From: Marsupella aquatica
Lineage: Eukaryota; Marchantiophyta
Assembly (NCBI GenBank): GCA_973895155.1
Contig: OZ316897.1
Coordinates: forward strand, 19,468,001 to 19,532,000
DNA: 64,000 bases
Reading direction: 5' to 3'
This document shows positions 55,588-64,000 of the stretch, piece after piece. Every line of letters starts with the position of its first letter. The stretch's first letter is position 1. Made by a program: the position numbers and the translations under genes. The notes under the pieces are model-generated. The model was not told the origin of the DNA, searched no databases, and was given only the letters and a program-made list of their open reading frames with translations.

Positions 55588-55756
55588 AGGAACACAACGA
55601 TGGCAAAGAAACCACGCACAGTAGTGCAGCATAGCAGTGTGTGGCTACCTGGGTCACATGCCCCTGGCACGGTGTTGTGGGGATTCTTTGTTTAGTAAGT
55701 TCCTCCTAAGTATAGCTTAGTAGTATAGGATAGTAGTTTAAATTCTCGCATATGCA

Positions 55757-56055
55757 GTCTATAGTGTGCATGCTACAGTGCACAACCTACAGTGTGCATG
55801 CTACAGTACACGGTCTACAGTATGCATGCTATATTGTTCGATCTACAGTGTGCATGCTACAGTGCAAGACCTACAGTGTGCATGCTATAGTGTATGATCT
55901 ATAGTGTGCATGCTACAGTGTACATACTACAGTGTACGATCTACAGTGTGCATGCTACAGTGTACGATCTACAGTGTGCATGTTATAGTGTACGATCTAC
56001 AATATGCATGCTATAGTGTACGATCTACAGTGTGCATACTACAGTGTACTATCTA
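55757..56055. repeat. Tandem array of 14-bp monomers organised as 28-bp dimers
   Basis: Monomers CTACAGTGTGCATG and CTACAGTGTACGAT alternate. Dimer starts at 55787, 55815, 55843, 55871 and 55899 are exactly 28 bp apart. One register shift of 14 bp occurs near 55927. About 21 monomers in total. The Cys/Thr/Val-rich frame across it is not a gene. Confidence 0.93.
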
Positions 56056-56167
56056 TAGTTGCTCCACTCACGTAACTACAGTACTAGCACACTTACTTGC
56101 CTTGGATGTGTGACACATGGCTTCCATCCGTGTGCCATGCTTGATCGTGTGCTTGAGGTGTGAGCAC

Positions 56168-56177
56168 TATAAATAAA
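56168..56177 (+). promoter_or_regulatory. TATA box
   Basis: CTATAAATAAAG lies about 110 bp right of the 14-bp array and is followed by GAGGAGAGGGGCTCTCTCCC, a pyrimidine/purine-rich initiator-type region. The arrangement (tandem repeats, TATA, CT-rich start) is like the U3/R part of an LTR, but no LTR ends were identified. Confidence 0.45.
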
Positions 56178-56269
56178 GAGGAGAGGGGCTCTCTCCCCTC
56201 ACTCCCCATTTTTCATCAACTAAGTTGTGAAGTCTTAAAAATCCATTGGACTGGATGATCTCTTCTATG

Positions 56270-56565
56270 AATATAACCCTTATGAAGTAGACCCACTCAT
56301 GCACTCTTGCTTAGGGCTTCGGCTCGGCCAGGGATATTTTGTATGACTCGGACCTTCAGAAAGTGTTGTCATTTGATAGGAGATGGTTATTAAGTTCTAA
56401 AGAGTTGGAAAGTGCTCAACAATGCCTTGACATCATATGTTCCCTTTTGGGTGAAATCCTTATGAAGTAGACCCACTCATGCACTCTTGCTTAGAGCTTC
56501 GGCTTGGCCAGAGGTATTTTGTATGAGTTGGACCTTCAGATAGTATTTTCATTCAAAAGAAGATC
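56270..56565. repeat. Direct repeat of about 110 bp, offset 180 bp
   Basis: CTTATGAAGTAGACCCACTC begins at 56279 and again at 56459, exactly 180 bp apart. The copies continue through ATGCACTCTTGCTTAG, TTCGGCT(C/T)GGCCAG and TTGGACCTTCAGA-like blocks. The differences are mainly C/T and G/A. Confidence 0.9.
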
Positions 56566-56987
56566 AACCTATTAAGATAAACGTCTGCATGTATATACTT
56601 AGAGTTAACTCAATGCATGATATTTTTTTGAAATGGATGATCTTTTTGTTGAATGATTCTATCTCTTGTCATTAGAATGAAAATTAGTTGGATGGAATAT
56701 TTGATAGTATGATAATGCCCAGACTAGTACCTATTCTTCCTCTCCCTAATCTTTTCCTTATTAGAATTCATGTACTCCAAAAAGAGATAATGCGCCAGCA
56801 TATGACTTTTCACTTTGGAGAAGCATTTGCAACTGCGGTATTAAATTCAATAGAGCCAATTATATACCCTTATGTGATGCCTAGACAGGAATCACTCGAC
56901 CGGTTAAGTGGGTAAAGCAGGAAGGCACCCTAGGAACACCTTAGTATAGGGACAAAACAAGGAAAATATAAACAATTAGGGGCAACC

Positions 56988-59189
56988 ATGGAACCCGGGC
57001 CGAGGCCGGAGGTAAGGCTAAGGGTGAAAACCCGATTAGGGTTAGGGCGCGTTAAGCGTCGGCGGCTAGGAAGGATCAACGGGAAGAAGGACCGGCAGAG
57101 GAGAGGGGTAAGGAGCGCTTGCAGGAGATGGTGGCTCATTTGCGAGCACGAACTAGGCAGACGACTACGGGAGGCCAACTACTGTCAGCTGCTTAGGCAA
57201 GCACTCGGGGAGAGAGTAGATACCGACGATCGACCTAAGGAGGGTATGAGCAATGTCAATCAAGCAGCACATTTCTGGGGATGCCTGTTCGAACGGGCAA
57301 CTGAGTACATCAAGACTTACGAGGACGAGGAGTCAGAAAGGGCAGCTCGAGAATGGCAGGAGCTCGCTCGATTGTGGGAGCTGCACAAGACGGCTTTCTT
57401 AGGAGGCGAACTCATCAAGGACGAGTTCCTGTGGACGCCTACTTCCAATCAACTCGACGATCTTCTATTTTTCAAAGACAGCGTCATCGGCATCCGAGAG
57501 GCCATCAAGAACTGCAACGACATACACTGGGAATTAAAGGGTAGCACGGAAAGGTGGACCCAGGCAACGGTGCTAGGAGAAACCTCCACGGCAGCAGAGA
57601 TGAAGAGGAAGAGGGCCGTCAACGATGAAGCCACCCCGGCAAAAAGAACGAGGTCGGCGGCACCAAAGAGGCCAGCCGAGCAGCAGAGCAGGAGGCAGGG
57701 AGAAGCCGAAGAGGAGGAGGTCGATCCCATCAAGGCCATTCCAACCAGGGATGACACCTGGAAGGGCTGGGCGGCAACCCTACCGGTGGAGGTGCAACTA
57801 CATTTTGCACGGGAGGAGGATGCATGCTTTACGGCCATGCAGACCAAGAAGTACCAAGGCTTCATGGCCGGATCCGGCTTGGAGGCCTTTGTAAGATTAC
57901 CATGGCTGAAGCCGGAGGTACCGGAGTCAGACCTATTAGAATTCGTGGGGTCATGGGAACCCGAGACCAATTGCACGAGGATATATGGGAAGGATTTCTA
58001 TCTTACTCCCAAGGTAATTGCCGAAGTGTTTGGCTTGCCGATAGGCAATAAGACCAAAGTTGATACCAGGAAGACCCTGCCTGACAAGGAGTTCCGGTCG
58101 TTCCCCGGGCCATCAACGAAGAATGGCTTCTTCCGGAACACCTACACCAACCCGCACATAGGAGAGATGATCGACTTCTTGCGGGTGACCATGCATTGTA
58201 ACTTGCCGAGGGCAGAGATCGGCAAGGCACAGGTCTATCTGGCAGAAAGGCCAGACCCAAGCCGGGACTACAACGGGTACCTCCTCAACCAATTGAAGAA
58301 GATCTTAAAGGAGGAGCAGCAGGTAATCGGCATGGGGAGCGTGTCGCGGCTTGGCTATCACATGCCGCTGTTGTGCCGGTATGCCAGAGGTCAGACTTTT
58401 GCCCCGGTACTTCCCCTGCAGGTAAGGGCACCCGAGGAAGCTCCAACACCGAGGCCGTTGGCTGAGAAGCCTCAACCACCTGTTAGTCCTACGATCGAGC
58501 AGGTGTTTAGGCCCAGGAAGGAAGACTTGCCGATGCAGCAACCAGGCATGCAGAGTCTGCTGAAACTACTGGAGAAAGAAAAGAAATCGGCATCGGCAAC
58601 AACAACGGCAACGGCAACAATGCAGGACACTACTACAGAGGTAGGCCTACACCGGCTCACAAGAGAAAACCCCTTTGCTGGAGACAAGGAGAGAATCAGG
58701 CCGGAATCCAAGCCAGGTGTTCGAATGTACGTGGGAACCTCAAGCTTCGAATCTGAGGCAGAATTGCCTGAAGCTCCTACCGACGAAGAGGAGAGGGAGA
58801 AGCCGGACGTCCAAGAGGTAGAGGAGGCAGTGGAGGACTGCAGCCATGATAATTCCGGCTATGGGTCGGACCATCACGTTCCAGGAGTAAGGACCTGTGG
58901 CCGGTTTGTCCCCACACTTCCAAGGGTAGTGCGAGGGGACCCCAACCAGCAGAGTAGCCCTGAGTCTCCCCCACCAGATGTTGCTCCCCCGAGCTTCGAC
59001 GGCATAAAACAGACGGTGCAGGAATTTCAGGAGCGAATCAAGCAGGAGGAAGAGGCCGCCCTGGCTAAGGAAAAGGATTTACCAGGAGGAGATTGGCCGG
59101 AGGACATCAGGCGGCTAGCCGAAAAAGGAAGCAAACCTCTAGCCACGATTGAAGAGATCTGCAGGACGGCTTGGGAGCAGAGGCCATGA
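56988..59189 (+). CDS. Retroelement-associated ORF A, 733 residues
   Basis: Intact from ATG 56988 to TGA 59189. The N-terminal about 60 residues are strongly Arg-rich. A helical region follows (RATEYIKTYEDEESERAARE). A Lys/Arg patch (about 205-240) could be a nuclear signal. A globular domain at about 255-470 has DTWKGWAATLPVEVQLHF, FVGSWEPETNCTRIYGKDFY, TPKVIAEVFGLPIG and FFRNTYTNPHIGEMIDFLRV. The 'W.PET...I.G......VIAEVFGLP' block recalls plant mobile domain or 'plant transposon protein' domains carried by plant gypsy elements; the likeness is tentative. The rest is Pro/Glu-rich linker. GC-rich codon use contrasts with the AT-rich DNA to the left. ORF B starts 6 nt after the stop, suggesting one mRNA with stop-restart or readthrough. 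Confidence 0.7.
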   Translation: MEPGPRPEVRLRVKTRLGLGRVKRRRLGRINGKKDRQRRGVRSACRRWWLICEHELGRRLREANYCQLLRQALGERVDTDDRPKEGMSNVNQAAHFWGCLFERATEYIKTYEDEESERAAREWQELARLWELHKTAFLGGELIKDEFLWTPTSNQLDDLLFFKDSVIGIREAIKNCNDIHWELKGSTERWTQATVLGETSTAAEMKRKRAVNDEATPAKRTRSAAPKRPAEQQSRRQGEAEEEEVDPIKAIPTRDDTWKGWAATLPVEVQLHFAREEDACFTAMQTKKYQGFMAGSGLEAFVRLPWLKPEVPESDLLEFVGSWEPETNCTRIYGKDFYLTPKVIAEVFGLPIGNKTKVDTRKTLPDKEFRSFPGPSTKNGFFRNTYTNPHIGEMIDFLRVTMHCNLPRAEIGKAQVYLAERPDPSRDYNGYLLNQLKKILKEEQQVIGMGSVSRLGYHMPLLCRYARGQTFAPVLPLQVRAPEEAPTPRPLAEKPQPPVSPTIEQVFRPRKEDLPMQQPGMQSLLKLLEKEKKSASATTTATATMQDTTTEVGLHRLTRENPFAGDKERIRPESKPGVRMYVGTSSFESEAELPEAPTDEEEREKPDVQEVEEAVEDCSHDNSGYGSDHHVPGVRTCGRFVPTLPRVVRGDPNQQSSPESPPPDVAPPSFDGIKQTVQEFQERIKQEEEAALAKEKDLPGGDWPEDIRRLAEKGSKPLATIEEICRTAWEQRP

Positions 59190-59195
59190 TGGGCG

Positions 59196-60659
59196 ATGCC
59201 GATCACTTCTACTTACTCCACCTACGCTAAGAATAGAGCCATGGAGTATGGTGAGATGTGTGGGGAACTTGCGCTCGGCATCTTTGGAGAGGAGTTGGAG
59301 GTAGGACCCTTTTTCCATAGGGAGCAGTTGGAGAAGCACCAATTAGAAGAAGCGGTGGCTTTAGAGAGAAGCAAGAAGGACGAGGTCATTCGGCGGCTTA
59401 GGAGGATGGAAGCCGAGATTGAAGATCTAAGGGCGGCCAAGAAAGCCCAAGATGAACTGCGGATTAAACGACATGAGCTGAACATCATGCAGGGGCAGTT
59501 GGACACCGCGCAGGCTGATAATCAGAATATCAAGGATAAACTGACTCAGACGCAGGAAGAGTTGGCCGACACGATCAAAGAGAGGGAGAAGTGGAAGCAA
59601 GAGCTGAAGAATACAGAGGAGGCCCACATAACAGCCAACAGCCGGGCCATGGCGGAGACCCAAAGAAAGGAATGGGCGTTGAAAGGGGAGCTCGAGAAAA
59701 TCCGCGGAGCCCTTGAGCAGAAGGAGGTCGAGTTAGGGAAATCCTATCAAGGGATTATGGCGCTGCAGCAGGAGCTTGCGTCCCTGACGGCCAGCTTCAA
59801 GGCCGACCTAAGGGAGAAGGACGAGATGCTCGAACAGACTTACGCCAAGATGAACCAGATGGAGTCTGTCATCATTGCAGAGCTCGACAAGGAGCTAAGA
59901 GCAACCCAGGAGGAGAGGGCTACCTTGAAGAAGGAATTGGAGGAAGCCCACAGGGAGCAGGAGGAGGCCAAAAACGAGCTGGAGGGGGCACGTAAGGACC
60001 TGGATGAAACCCAAGAGGAGTTGGAGGAAATCACGAGGAAGATGGAGAACCTACAGCGGCGGGCCGACAACCAAACAGAGCGGCTGAAGAAACAAGCCGC
60101 AGTATTTAAATGCTTAGCTGCAGCAGGTCCATCTCCCGTTGGGACAAACCAGTTACCAGGGGTGGTAATTGCCGAAGGACAAGCCGCGTCAACTGCACCA
60201 GTGCCGGAAGTAAGTGGGAAGGGGAAGGGACCAGCTGCCGAGCCACCAACAAAGAAGAAGCGGAAACCTTCAGGGTCAAGAAGTAATACGACTTCACAGG
60301 CCGTGGTGATCAAGGAGGTAGACCCAGCACCGACCCCAGACAGGGTCGCGGCTAAGGATCCAACTACCCTAGGGGAAGGGGAGGCCGAAGCCGAGGGAGT
60401 GGCTGAAGCCGAAGCCGTGGGAGTGGCTGAGGCCGAAGCCGTGGGAGTGGCTGAGGCCGAAGCCGTGGGAGTGGCTGAGGCCGAAGCCGTGGGTATTGCC
60501 GAGGCCGGTGTCGAGGCTGAAGCCGAAGGTGGACCCAGTCAGGCCAATGGAGAGTTGACTCGGTCAAGGGCAGGTAATCTGTCAGTAGGCGGGCCAACGG
60601 CAGTGGCTGAGGAGGAAGTGTTGGGGGCGTCCATTGAGGATCCACCACCGGTGTCGTGA
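59196..60659 (+). CDS. Retroelement-associated ORF B, coiled-coil protein, 487 residues
   Basis: Intact from ATG 59196 to TGA 60659. Residues about 45-305 form a nearly continuous coiled coil (heptads rich in Glu, Lys, Gln, Leu, for example EQLEKHQLEEAVALERSKKD and KELEEAHREQEEAKNELEGA). A Pro/Lys-rich linker follows with PTKKKRKPSGSRS, a good basic nuclear-localisation candidate. The tail carries repeats of EAEAVGVA from a 24-nt DNA repeat (about 60382-60500). No enzymatic motif is seen. The start is six bases after the ORF A stop; neither of the two earlier overlapping ATGs (59186, 59189) is in this frame. A structural or scaffolding role would fit, but the function is unknown. Confidence 0.7.
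   Translation: MPITSTYSTYAKNRAMEYGEMCGELALGIFGEELEVGPFFHREQLEKHQLEEAVALERSKKDEVIRRLRRMEAEIEDLRAAKKAQDELRIKRHELNIMQGQLDTAQADNQNIKDKLTQTQEELADTIKEREKWKQELKNTEEAHITANSRAMAETQRKEWALKGELEKIRGALEQKEVELGKSYQGIMALQQELASLTASFKADLREKDEMLEQTYAKMNQMESVIIAELDKELRATQEERATLKKELEEAHREQEEAKNELEGARKDLDETQEELEEITRKMENLQRRADNQTERLKKQAAVFKCLAAAGPSPVGTNQLPGVVIAEGQAASTAPVPEVSGKGKGPAAEPPTKKKRKPSGSRSNTTSQAVVIKEVDPAPTPDRVAAKDPTTLGEGEAEAEGVAEAEAVGVAEAEAVGVAEAEAVGVAEAEAVGIAEAGVEAEAEGGPSQANGELTRSRAGNLSVGGPTAVAEEEVLGASIEDPPPVS
60382..60500. repeat. 24-nt tandem repeat within ORF B
   Basis: About four in-frame copies of GGCTGAGGCCGAAGCCGTGG plus GAGT (period 24). Because the period is a multiple of three, copy-number change keeps the frame. 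Confidence 0.92.
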
Positions 60660-61580
60660 CGGTGCAAGGGCGCCGTTCCTTTTAGGGAGGGCGGACGTGG
60701 AGGGAGGAGGCGTGAGTGGGCAGGGCGGGCGCGGATCTCCACGTTTAGGATTAGGATTAGAACCAGGAGCGGCCCTGACACTTAGCTTAGTGGGATTGCG
60801 GTCCCACTGGTAGGAGCAACACTTGTGCTCCTGCCTTGCTGTACATAGGTAGATTCGGGCAAGGAGATTACTGTCAGGTAGATTAGGCTTACGATGCAAA
60901 GAATGGCGGATCCACTACCAGGATAAGTACCTGGGCAGCGGGGAGCTCAGGGCCTCTTCTTTAGCAAGTTTTTAGTTTGCACCAGCCGGGCTGGGATCAA
61001 GTAGTACGAGAAGCTCTCGGTTAGTCATACAGTGACCCTTGTGTATATTCATGTTTCCTCATGCCTAAGAGCTGAATAGAGTTGGCCTCACGGCTTAGTT
61101 CGCAGAACTTGTGTATGAGATGTACTGTTTGTATGGCAAGTGCATGGTATGACTCAGTCAGAATGAGTCATTTTGCTATTTGTGTGTCGCATTAACTTGT
61201 GTGAAGAGTGCCCACATCAACAGAAGGAAGGAAAGTAAGCAGGGGAGTGAGAGTTGGATGTGTCGAGCTGAGAGAGGTCTTAGCGGCTTAACCAAGCCTA
61301 TTGGGGATCATTCCGGCGGCGGAATCCAAACATACCTAACAAGACGGAGGGGAAGACAGGGGAAGACAGGGGAAGGCCTATATTAGGCCGGCTACGTATC
61401 TCATGACCCGATGAAGGATCTGTCCAGTATATGTGTGTAAAATGTTAATAGTAGTAGTAGAAGGTTAGCAGCGTCCCATGCCGCTAAGCCGCGGAAACGG
61501 CCTCGCCAAGCACGAAACCTGCGGGAATCGGCTTGAGCTGGGGGGTTTCTTGGGTTTAGGGAGCCATGGGACGCACCACA
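60660..61580 (+). mobile_element. Probable R/U5 part of a Ty3/gypsy LTR (right end)
   Basis: Non-coding, CpG-bearing sequence between ORF B and the primer-binding-site-like element. It ends ACGCACCACA, compatible with an LTR terminus in CA. Without the 3' LTR (outside the window) the left end cannot be set. If ORFs A and B belong to the LTR, it would be well over 4 kb. Confidence 0.35.
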
Positions 61581-61584
61581 TTTT

Positions 61585-61602
61585 TGGCGCTAGATGGAGG
61601 GG
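61585..61602 (+). promoter_or_regulatory. Primer-binding-site-like sequence
   Basis: TGGCGCTAGATGGAGGGG starts 4 bases after the possible LTR end and 65 bases before the gag ATG. Many plant gypsy elements have TGG- or TGGCGC-initiated sites here. The priming tRNA was not identified. Confidence 0.45.
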
Positions 61603-61649
61603 GCATTTCTTAAGCCGTGAGATATGAAGTTAGAACGGAAGCGTAGGTA

Positions 61650-64000
61650 ATGACTGACCTTACGCCGAGGGAAGAAAGAGTGATTCAACGGGAGAGAGCT
61701 CGACTGCAGCAGCTCGTCGGGTGGCATGATACACAGCGACTGAGAGGGGCAGAAAGAGCTGGTAGCTCCGAAACTGGAAGTGGCGTCGAAGAAGACATAC
61801 CAGAAGAAGAGTCGGTAAGGAGAAGTGAGTCTCCAACCGACATGGGGGAACCAGAGGCACGGCCAGACGAGAGGCCAGGGACCAGATTGAGCCAGCGGTC
61901 GCGCATACATTACAAGGCATTTCATGGGAGAGGAGATGAGGATCCGGACGAATGGTTGGATGATTTCGAGGGAACCGCTGCAGCAAATGGAGAATCGGCC
62001 ATCAAGATGCAGATTCTTCCCGGCCTGTTCAAGGGTGAGGCTAGGCCTTGGTACAGAGCATTAGATGTGGAAGATCAAGCCATCTGGGATATCTTCAAAA
62101 CACTCTTTGTTAAGGAGTTTCGACCCATTGGAACTTCAGAACTAGCGGTGCTGAAGTTGGGACAACTTCGGTTCAAGGAGAACAAATCCTTCAGGAAGTT
62201 CTTGCAACGCTTTCAGAAACTGGTAAGACGTACAAAGACCAATGCATATGAAGGTATGCAACTTCAATGGTTGGTGAATGCTTTGCCACAGAAGATGAGT
62301 TTTGCAATTAGGAAGGAGAACCCGGAGACTTTAGCCGAAGCAATTAAGGATATTCAATTATACATTAATGCAGATATCACAAGCCGGAAGAAACAGCTTA
62401 AGTCTGAGAGTTCCTCATCAGAGGAGGGATCACCCCATAAGAAAAAAGATAAGAAGAAGAAACATCCCAAGAAGTCTAGAAGTGATAAGTCAAGCTCGGA
62501 TAGTGGGAGTAGCAAGAGTGAGTCATCTTCTAGTTCTGAAGAAGAAAAAACTAGGAAAAGGAAGGGCAGAAGGAGAGGGAAGACGAAAGTCAAGATGGAG
62601 GCTAAGCCACCAGATAACATCGTAGCCCTTACCGAGCAACTTAAGGCTATCATTGCAGAGGTAAAACCAAAGAAGAAGGTAGTACAGGAGGATAGCTCTG
62701 TATGGTGTGCCTTATGTTATAAAACCGGACACTATAAAGATGCGTGTCCTAAGCTTAATACTAATCATGTTCGGCATGTGGCCGAGATCAGACCATGTCA
62801 GGGAGAAGTAGAGTACTTTTTGGGAGATGCCGCTGATAGTGTTTTCGGCATCAGTGAGACTGGAGCACGAGACCTATCCAACAAACCTGCATCTCTGTGG
62901 TCAGGGTTAAGGAACAATCCAGGAGAGATGTATCCTCGGATTATTCAGAACCCGTCAGTACCTCCTAGGCCGAATGTGCAAAGATTTGCGGCGTGCTATA
63001 ATTGTGGTCAACCTGGCCATTTTGCTAGAGAATGCCCGAATGCACGCAAACAGGGTGATGGACAACCAGCTCAGCTATGTATGGGATACCGACAGGAAGG
63101 TCATATGCTAGGGCAATGTCCTACTTGGTTGGCAGGCCTGGCCGCAAATCATAAGCTTTTGCCGATCAAGATCTTACCGCCAGGTACTACCCCCGGAGGA
63201 GTTCAAATCAACCACATTGAACTAGGATGGCAAGAGGATGCCGAGGCAGAGTTCGTACCATCTGATGATGAGGCCGAAGCCCTATCAACCTTCTCAGAGG
63301 AGGATTTAGATCATGATTGCTACCGGGTCTCTACTCGATCTACCAGAAGGAAGGAAAGGTGGGATGGGCTGGCCAAAAATAAAGGGAAGGTTACGGAGGA
63401 AAGGATCGACTCTTCGTCAACATCAACAGAAGGAGAAGGGAGGGCTCCGGCAATACAGGTAAGCCATGAGCCCACCAGTGAAACCAATCCTTCACAAGAT
63501 AGCGACTTCAATCGAGATCATCCTAAGTTGTTCTACCCCTCTGTTACGGCTAGTGTTAAGGAACAACTAAGAGAATTAGAAACCCTGGAGAATACCGAAG
63601 CCATTGCCAAGGATGTAAAACGAGCAAAAGCATTGTTTGCTTCGGAAGACCCAACAGCTGTGGAGACTAGCATGGCAAAACTGGCCGAATCCAAGACGGA
63701 AACACCACCAGAAGAGAAGCCGATTGTTCCCTATGACCTGGCTAAAGATGTACTAGAATCTAGAGTCTCGGCAACAGTAGGTCAACTATTGAAAAATAGC
63801 CCGTACTTCCGGAAGCAATTAAGGAAGGCTATTCTCGGCAAGCCGAGATTACCCAAGGTAGCAACCAGATCCGACGTACTAATGATAGAAGAAGATCAAG
63901 GAGCCCCAGCATTACCATTAATGATTCAAGGAGAATTATTACTACGGGTACCCATCGATGGAGGATCGGGGGTATGTATTATGATTGATTCAACAGCAAA
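61650..64000 (+). CDS. Ty3/gypsy gag-protease polyprotein, runs off the right edge
   Basis: One open frame from ATG 61650 (MTDLTPREERVIQRERARL) to the window end, at least 783 codons with no stop. Residues about 85-235 are a retrotransposon Gag domain (DEDPDEWLDDFEGTAAANGE, ILPGLFKGEARPWYRAL, SFRKFLQRFQKLVRR). A Lys/Ser/Glu-rich segment follows (about 250-310). Three zinc-knuckle positions follow: CALCYKTGHYKDAC (353), classical CYNCGQPGHFAREC (449) and CMGYRQEGHMLGQC (477), the last with Tyr replacing the second Cys. Near the end VPIDGGSGVCIMI (Asp at 770) is the retropepsin active site in its DGGSG form. Gag and protease share one frame, as in many plant gypsy elements; RT, RNase H and integrase should follow beyond the window. 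Gag packages RNA; protease matures the polyprotein. Confidence 0.92.
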   Translation, partial: MTDLTPREERVIQRERARLQQLVGWHDTQRLRGAERAGSSETGSGVEEDIPEEESVRRSESPTDMGEPEARPDERPGTRLSQRSRIHYKAFHGRGDEDPDEWLDDFEGTAAANGESAIKMQILPGLFKGEARPWYRALDVEDQAIWDIFKTLFVKEFRPIGTSELAVLKLGQLRFKENKSFRKFLQRFQKLVRRTKTNAYEGMQLQWLVNALPQKMSFAIRKENPETLAEAIKDIQLYINADITSRKKQLKSESSSSEEGSPHKKKDKKKKHPKKSRSDKSSSDSGSSKSESSSSSEEEKTRKRKGRRRGKTKVKMEAKPPDNIVALTEQLKAIIAEVKPKKKVVQEDSSVWCALCYKTGHYKDACPKLNTNHVRHVAEIRPCQGEVEYFLGDAADSVFGISETGARDLSNKPASLWSGLRNNPGEMYPRIIQNPSVPPRPNVQRFAACYNCGQPGHFARECPNARKQGDGQPAQLCMGYRQEGHMLGQCPTWLAGLAANHKLLPIKILPPGTTPGGVQINHIELGWQEDAEAEFVPSDDEAEALSTFSEEDLDHDCYRVSTRSTRRKERWDGLAKNKGKVTEERIDSSSTSTEGEGRAPAIQVSHEPTSETNPSQDSDFNRDHPKLFYPSVTASVKEQLRELETLENTEAIAKDVKRAKALFASEDPTAVETSMAKLAESKTETPPEEKPIVPYDLAKDVLESRVSATVGQLLKNSPYFRKQLRKAILGKPRLPKVATRSDVLMIEEDQGAPALPLMIQGELLLRVPIDGGSGVCIMIDSTA

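Noticed and set aside
55904-56113. Cys/Val/Thr-rich ORF
   Set aside because: Translation of the 14/28-bp array only.
60364-60648. Minus-strand Pro/Leu/Arg-rich ORF opposite ORF B
   Set aside because: Shadow of the 24-nt in-frame repeat of ORF B.

Overview
This window is nuclear DNA of a land plant. The evidence is spliced genes with GT-AG introns, TTTAGGG telomere-type motifs, a homolog of the plant UV-B regulators RUP1/RUP2, a plant DUF599 membrane protein, a dimeric A/B-barrel stress protein, a mitochondrial uL14 with a long presequence, and Ty1/copia and Ty3/gypsy LTR retroelements. Compact genes in a transposon-rich background would suit a bryophyte or another seed-free plant, but that is inference and I cannot name the species. 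One scaffold gap (100 N) lies at 3124-3223.

Layout. 1-4.9 kb: no confident gene; three adjacent tandem duplications, a pyrimidine-rich minisatellite, a 19-C tract and a 367-bp foldback element (MITE). 4.9-5.9 kb: a small two-helix membrane protein ORF (apparently frameshifted) ending 33 nt before the uL14m start codon. 5.9-14.5 kb: repeats, a retroelement C-terminal fragment and Ty1/copia debris. 14.6-16.1 kb: the RUP-like WD40 gene, followed by a 101-bp tandem repeat. 17.9-18.9 kb: a decayed U6 snRNA copy and a copia LTR with primer-binding site. 22.0-24.2 kb: DUF599 gene in two exons. 26.0-26.8 kb: A/B-barrel gene on the minus strand, with a decayed partial copy near 48 kb.

30.3-46.3 kb is dominated by DNA transposons. 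First comes a PIF/Harbinger element with a broken transposase and an intact-looking Myb/SANT partner. Next is a three-exon transposase-like gene with DFSENY, SDGxxxQFK and HGKG...DxxGGxxK motifs. Facing it on the minus strand are a coiled-coil/RING gene and an OB-fold-like gene. Two arrays built from AAGGACT/AGTCCTT motifs (73-bp and 63-bp periods) lie between them. I treat this convergent group as a candidate large composite transposon, which is the most system-like object here together with the retroelement at the right edge.

47-56 kb: a LINE fragment, the A/B-barrel pseudogene copy, an amaranthin-like (agglutinin-fold) ORF plus an unidentified neighbour, AT-rich DNA, a probable four-exon hypothetical gene and a 14/28-bp array. 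56.9-64 kb: two large ORFs separated by only 6 nt, then a TGGCGC-type primer-binding-site-like sequence, then an open gag-protease frame that runs off the window. If the primer-binding site is right, both large ORFs lie upstream of it, possibly inside a very long 5' LTR.

Repeated signs of C-to-T loss at CpG (Harbinger stop codon, U6 copy, A/B-barrel copy) suggest methylation-linked decay of inactive copies. All functional calls come from reading the sequence; no database search was run.
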